From: Oceanobacillus chungangensis | GTDB lineage: Bacteria > Bacillota > Bacilli > Bacillales > Amphibacillaceae | Assembly: GCF_003369565.1 (NCBI RefSeq) | Contig: NZ_PIOD01000016.1 | Span: 189,314 to 253,313 of the forward strand | Direction of reading: 5' to 3' | Length of the DNA: 64,000 bases | Shown here: positions 62,437 to 64,000 of the stretch, piece after piece | Position numbering within the stretch: the first letter of the stretch is position 1 | How the letters are laid out: every line of letters begins with the position of its first letter | Notes under the pieces: generated by a model | Seen by the model: the letters and a program-made list of their open reading frames with translations, nothing else | Told to the model about the DNA's origin: nothing | Databases searched by the model: none | Program-made: the position numbers and the translations under genes

Positions 62437-63573
62437 ATGAAATTTATCATTCAAAGAGATCAATTAATCGCAGGTGTACAAGATGTGATGAAAGCAATCT
62501 CTTCAAGAACCGTTATTCCGATTTTGACAGGATTAAAAATTGAAGCAAAACAACATGGAATAACATTAACTGGTAGCGATTCTGATATTTCAATTGAATC
62601 GTATATTCCAGCTGAGGAAAACGAAATCGTGAATGTCGAACAAATAGAAGAGGGGAGTATTGTATTACAAGCAAAATACTTCCCCGATATTGTGCGCAAA
62701 CTTCCAGAGAAAACAGTAGAAATTGAATCAGATGATAATTTAAAAGTAACGATTCGTTCTGGAAAAGCAGAATTTAATTTAAATGGACAAGATGCAGAGG
62801 AATATCCATTATTACCAAAAATCCAAACAGAAGATAGCTTTGAAATGCCGATTGATTTATTAAAAAGCATGATTAAGCAAACTGTTTTTGCTGTTTCAAC
62901 AATGGAAACAAGACCGATTCTAACTGGAGTGAATATTAAATTAGAAGATAATAAACTCACCTTTATTGCGACAGATAGTCATCGTCTAGCTTCACGAGAG
63001 GTTCCTATTTCAAATGCAAACACAGAATTCCGCAATATCGTTGTTCCAGGAAAGAGTCTTAATGAATTAAACAAAATATTAGATGATGCAGAGGAACAAG
63101 TTGAAATTAGCGTAACGAACAACCAAATTTTATTCCGTACAAGACATCTAAACTTCTTATCGCGCTTACTTGATGGGAATTATCCGGAAACATCGAGATT
63201 AATTCCTGACCAAAGTAAAACGAAAATCCAGGTTAAAACAAAGGAACTGCTTAATACGATTGATCGTGCTTCTCTTCTTGCAAAAGAAGAAAGAAATAAT
63301 GTTGTAAAATTGGCGACACAAGGCAACAATCAAATCGAAATTACGAGTAATTCACCAGAAATCGGAAATGTTGAAGAGGAAATGTCCATTCAATCGATTG
63401 ATGGAGAAGATTTGAAGATATCCTTTAGTTCAAAATATATGATCGATGCACTAAAAGCGATTGAATACGACGAAGTTACAATTGACTTTACCGGTGCTAT
63501 GCGTCCATTTATCATTCGTCCATTGAATGATACTTCAATTCAGCAATTAATCTTGCCGGTTCGGACGTATTAA
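62437..63573 (+). CDS. dnaN: DNA polymerase III beta subunit (sliding clamp)
   Basis: 378 residues, three similar clamp domains; MKFIIQRDQLIAGVQDVMKA at the start, VSTMETRPILTGVNI in domain 2 and AMRPFIIRP near the end. The ring dimer tethers the polymerase and interacts with YabA and many repair proteins. AGGAGG precedes ATG. It follows dnaA across the unwinding element. The next gene (S4-domain YaaA, recF in relatives) would lie beyond the right edge. Confidence 0.98.
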   Translation: MKFIIQRDQLIAGVQDVMKAISSRTVIPILTGLKIEAKQHGITLTGSDSDISIESYIPAEENEIVNVEQIEEGSIVLQAKYFPDIVRKLPEKTVEIESDDNLKVTIRSGKAEFNLNGQDAEEYPLLPKIQTEDSFEMPIDLLKSMIKQTVFAVSTMETRPILTGVNIKLEDNKLTFIATDSHRLASREVPISNANTEFRNIVVPGKSLNELNKILDDAEEQVEISVTNNQILFRTRHLNFLSRLLDGNYPETSRLIPDQSKTKIQVKTKELLNTIDRASLLAKEERNNVVKLATQGNNQIEITSNSPEIGNVEEEMSIQSIDGEDLKISFSSKYMIDALKAIEYDEVTIDFTGAMRPFIIRPLNDTSIQQLILPVRTY

Positions 63574-63738
63574 TTAGCTATTTTATAAAAGAATGACGAT
63601 TGATTTTCCATTGTAAATATAAACTTTGGATTAGAAAAAATTGAGATTTCAAATCTGGATGACTTTTATTTACAAACGTCTCCATTACTTGCATAAAATC
63701 AATTACGATTAATAGCAAGTTTGCTATTTCTAGTTACT

Positions 63739-63910
63739 GCACAATCCCCAGCGGAAGAAATTCACGAAGACTCCTGCGGGAAGAAGAGCCTAGGTGAGAC
63801 TTTGAAGTGCGACAGCACGAGTAGGCTCACCAGCTCCCCGCGGAAAGCGAAGTGAATTTCTGGAGCGATTGGTCCTAGAGTCATTTGTACATTACACTAG
63901 TTCACAATTT
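63739..63910 (+). mobile_element. MITE-like element, right module with terminal repeat
   Basis: Begins GCACAATCCCCAGCGGAAGA like the right module at 20363, keeps the foldable arms (GAAATTCAC/GTGAATTTC, GAGCCTA/TAGGCTC, GTGCGACAGCAC, CCGCGGAAAGCG) and ends with TAGTTCACAATTT (63898-63910), the same right end as at 20522 and 43306. The left module and left end are absent. It lies downstream of dnaN. Confidence 0.7.
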
Positions 63911-63962
63911 ATGGAATTGCAGCAAATGATTCAAAAAGACATTTTAAATAGAGAAAATGAAG

Positions 63963-64000
63963 AAGAGGACTTTTATCCACATGTGGATAAAAGTCCTCTT
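63963..64000. repeat. Perfect 38-bp palindrome made of two head-to-head DnaA boxes
   Basis: Two 19-base arms; the inner 18 bases are TTATCCACA (63973-63981) and TGTGGATAA (63982-63990). The outer arms are AAGAGGACTT and complement. As RNA it would form a terminator-like hairpin after dnaN; as DNA it is a double DnaA box. The window ends exactly at its last base, so flanking context is missing. Confidence 0.8.

Noticed and set aside
1..64000. tRNA, rRNA, CRISPR arrays, intact insertion sequences or prophage genes
   Set aside because: None could be recognised: no regular spaced repeats, no transposase or integrase, and no rRNA signature sequences. rrn operons common after dnaA-dnaN-gyrA would lie beyond the right edge.

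Overview
This window is the origin-of-replication neighbourhood of a low-GC, endospore-forming Bacillaceae chromosome. The gene order is the classic Bacillus oriC left arm: rpmH, rnpA, yidC/spoIIIJ, jag, mnmE, mnmG, rsmG, noc, soj, spo0J, yyaC, ychF, rpsF-ssb-rpsR, yybS, gdpP, rplI, the dnaB helicase gene, walRKHIJ-htrC and rlmH, with dnaA-dnaN on the other side of the origin. CdaS, a Spo0E-type phosphatase, YyaC, SpoIIIJ and Spo0J/Soj point to a spore former. Protein character and the abundance of structured intergenic repeats fit the Oceanobacillus/Virgibacillus/Ornithinibacillus side of the family, but I cannot name a genus from sequence alone. No rRNA, tRNA, CRISPR array, intact insertion sequence or prophage was seen.

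Layout. 0-20 kb is accessory and housekeeping: an M20 deacylase cut by the left edge, an SDR/TetR pair with a palindromic operator, rlmH, a Spo0E-like phosphatase, two MFS transporters, a cupin, a TraB-family membrane protein, a class-C PBP (dacC), a PyrR-attenuated uracil permease, an RsbR-type stressosome paralog, a frameshifted GNAT gene followed by a NUDIX and a second GNAT gene, a phosphatase, an inositol-monophosphatase-family gene and an ABC exporter. 20-32 kb holds the essential WalRK cell-wall system with its accessory genes, a secreted LysM-G5-M23 hydrolase, CdaS and the replicative helicase. 32-40 kb holds rplI-gdpP-yybS, the S6-SSB-S18 operon with its S6:S18 RNA leader, and ychF. 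40-52 kb holds chromosome segregation genes (noc, soj, spo0J) with two parS sites, and tRNA-modification genes (mnmE, mnmG) with rsmG. 57-64 kb holds jag-yidC-rnpA-rpmH, a bipartite oriC, dnaA and dnaN.

The least ordinary part is 52.3-57.3 kb. Here the usually tight mnmE-jag junction is opened by a compact cassette: a class II lanthipeptide synthetase (LanM) with all visible catalytic and zinc residues, a 42-codon Thr/Ser/Cys-ending candidate precursor just upstream, a truncated bacterial-PH-domain membrane protein translationally coupled to lanM, and an opposing 69-residue stand-alone LuxR-type HTH protein. No transporter or leader protease is present, so it is either a minimal or a decaying lanthipeptide locus.

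The second theme is dispersed structured repeats. One is a MITE-like element with AAACTGTGAACTA-type terminal inverted repeats (20.1 and 43.0 kb, right end alone at 63.9 kb, fragments at 27.8 and 52.7 kb). Another is a 145-250 bp 'GGGCGCTGGAGC...GGGGCGCAGTCCG' family (38.3, 47.0, 50.5 and 60.5 kb, the last lodged inside the origin region between the DnaA-box cluster and dnaA). A third is a short ATAAGTGCAACTAAGGC element found upstream of four minus-strand genes. DnaA boxes occur in the two oriC parts and also in inverted or clustered form at 19.9 kb, 52.2-53.1 kb and in a perfect 38-bp palindrome at the right edge.
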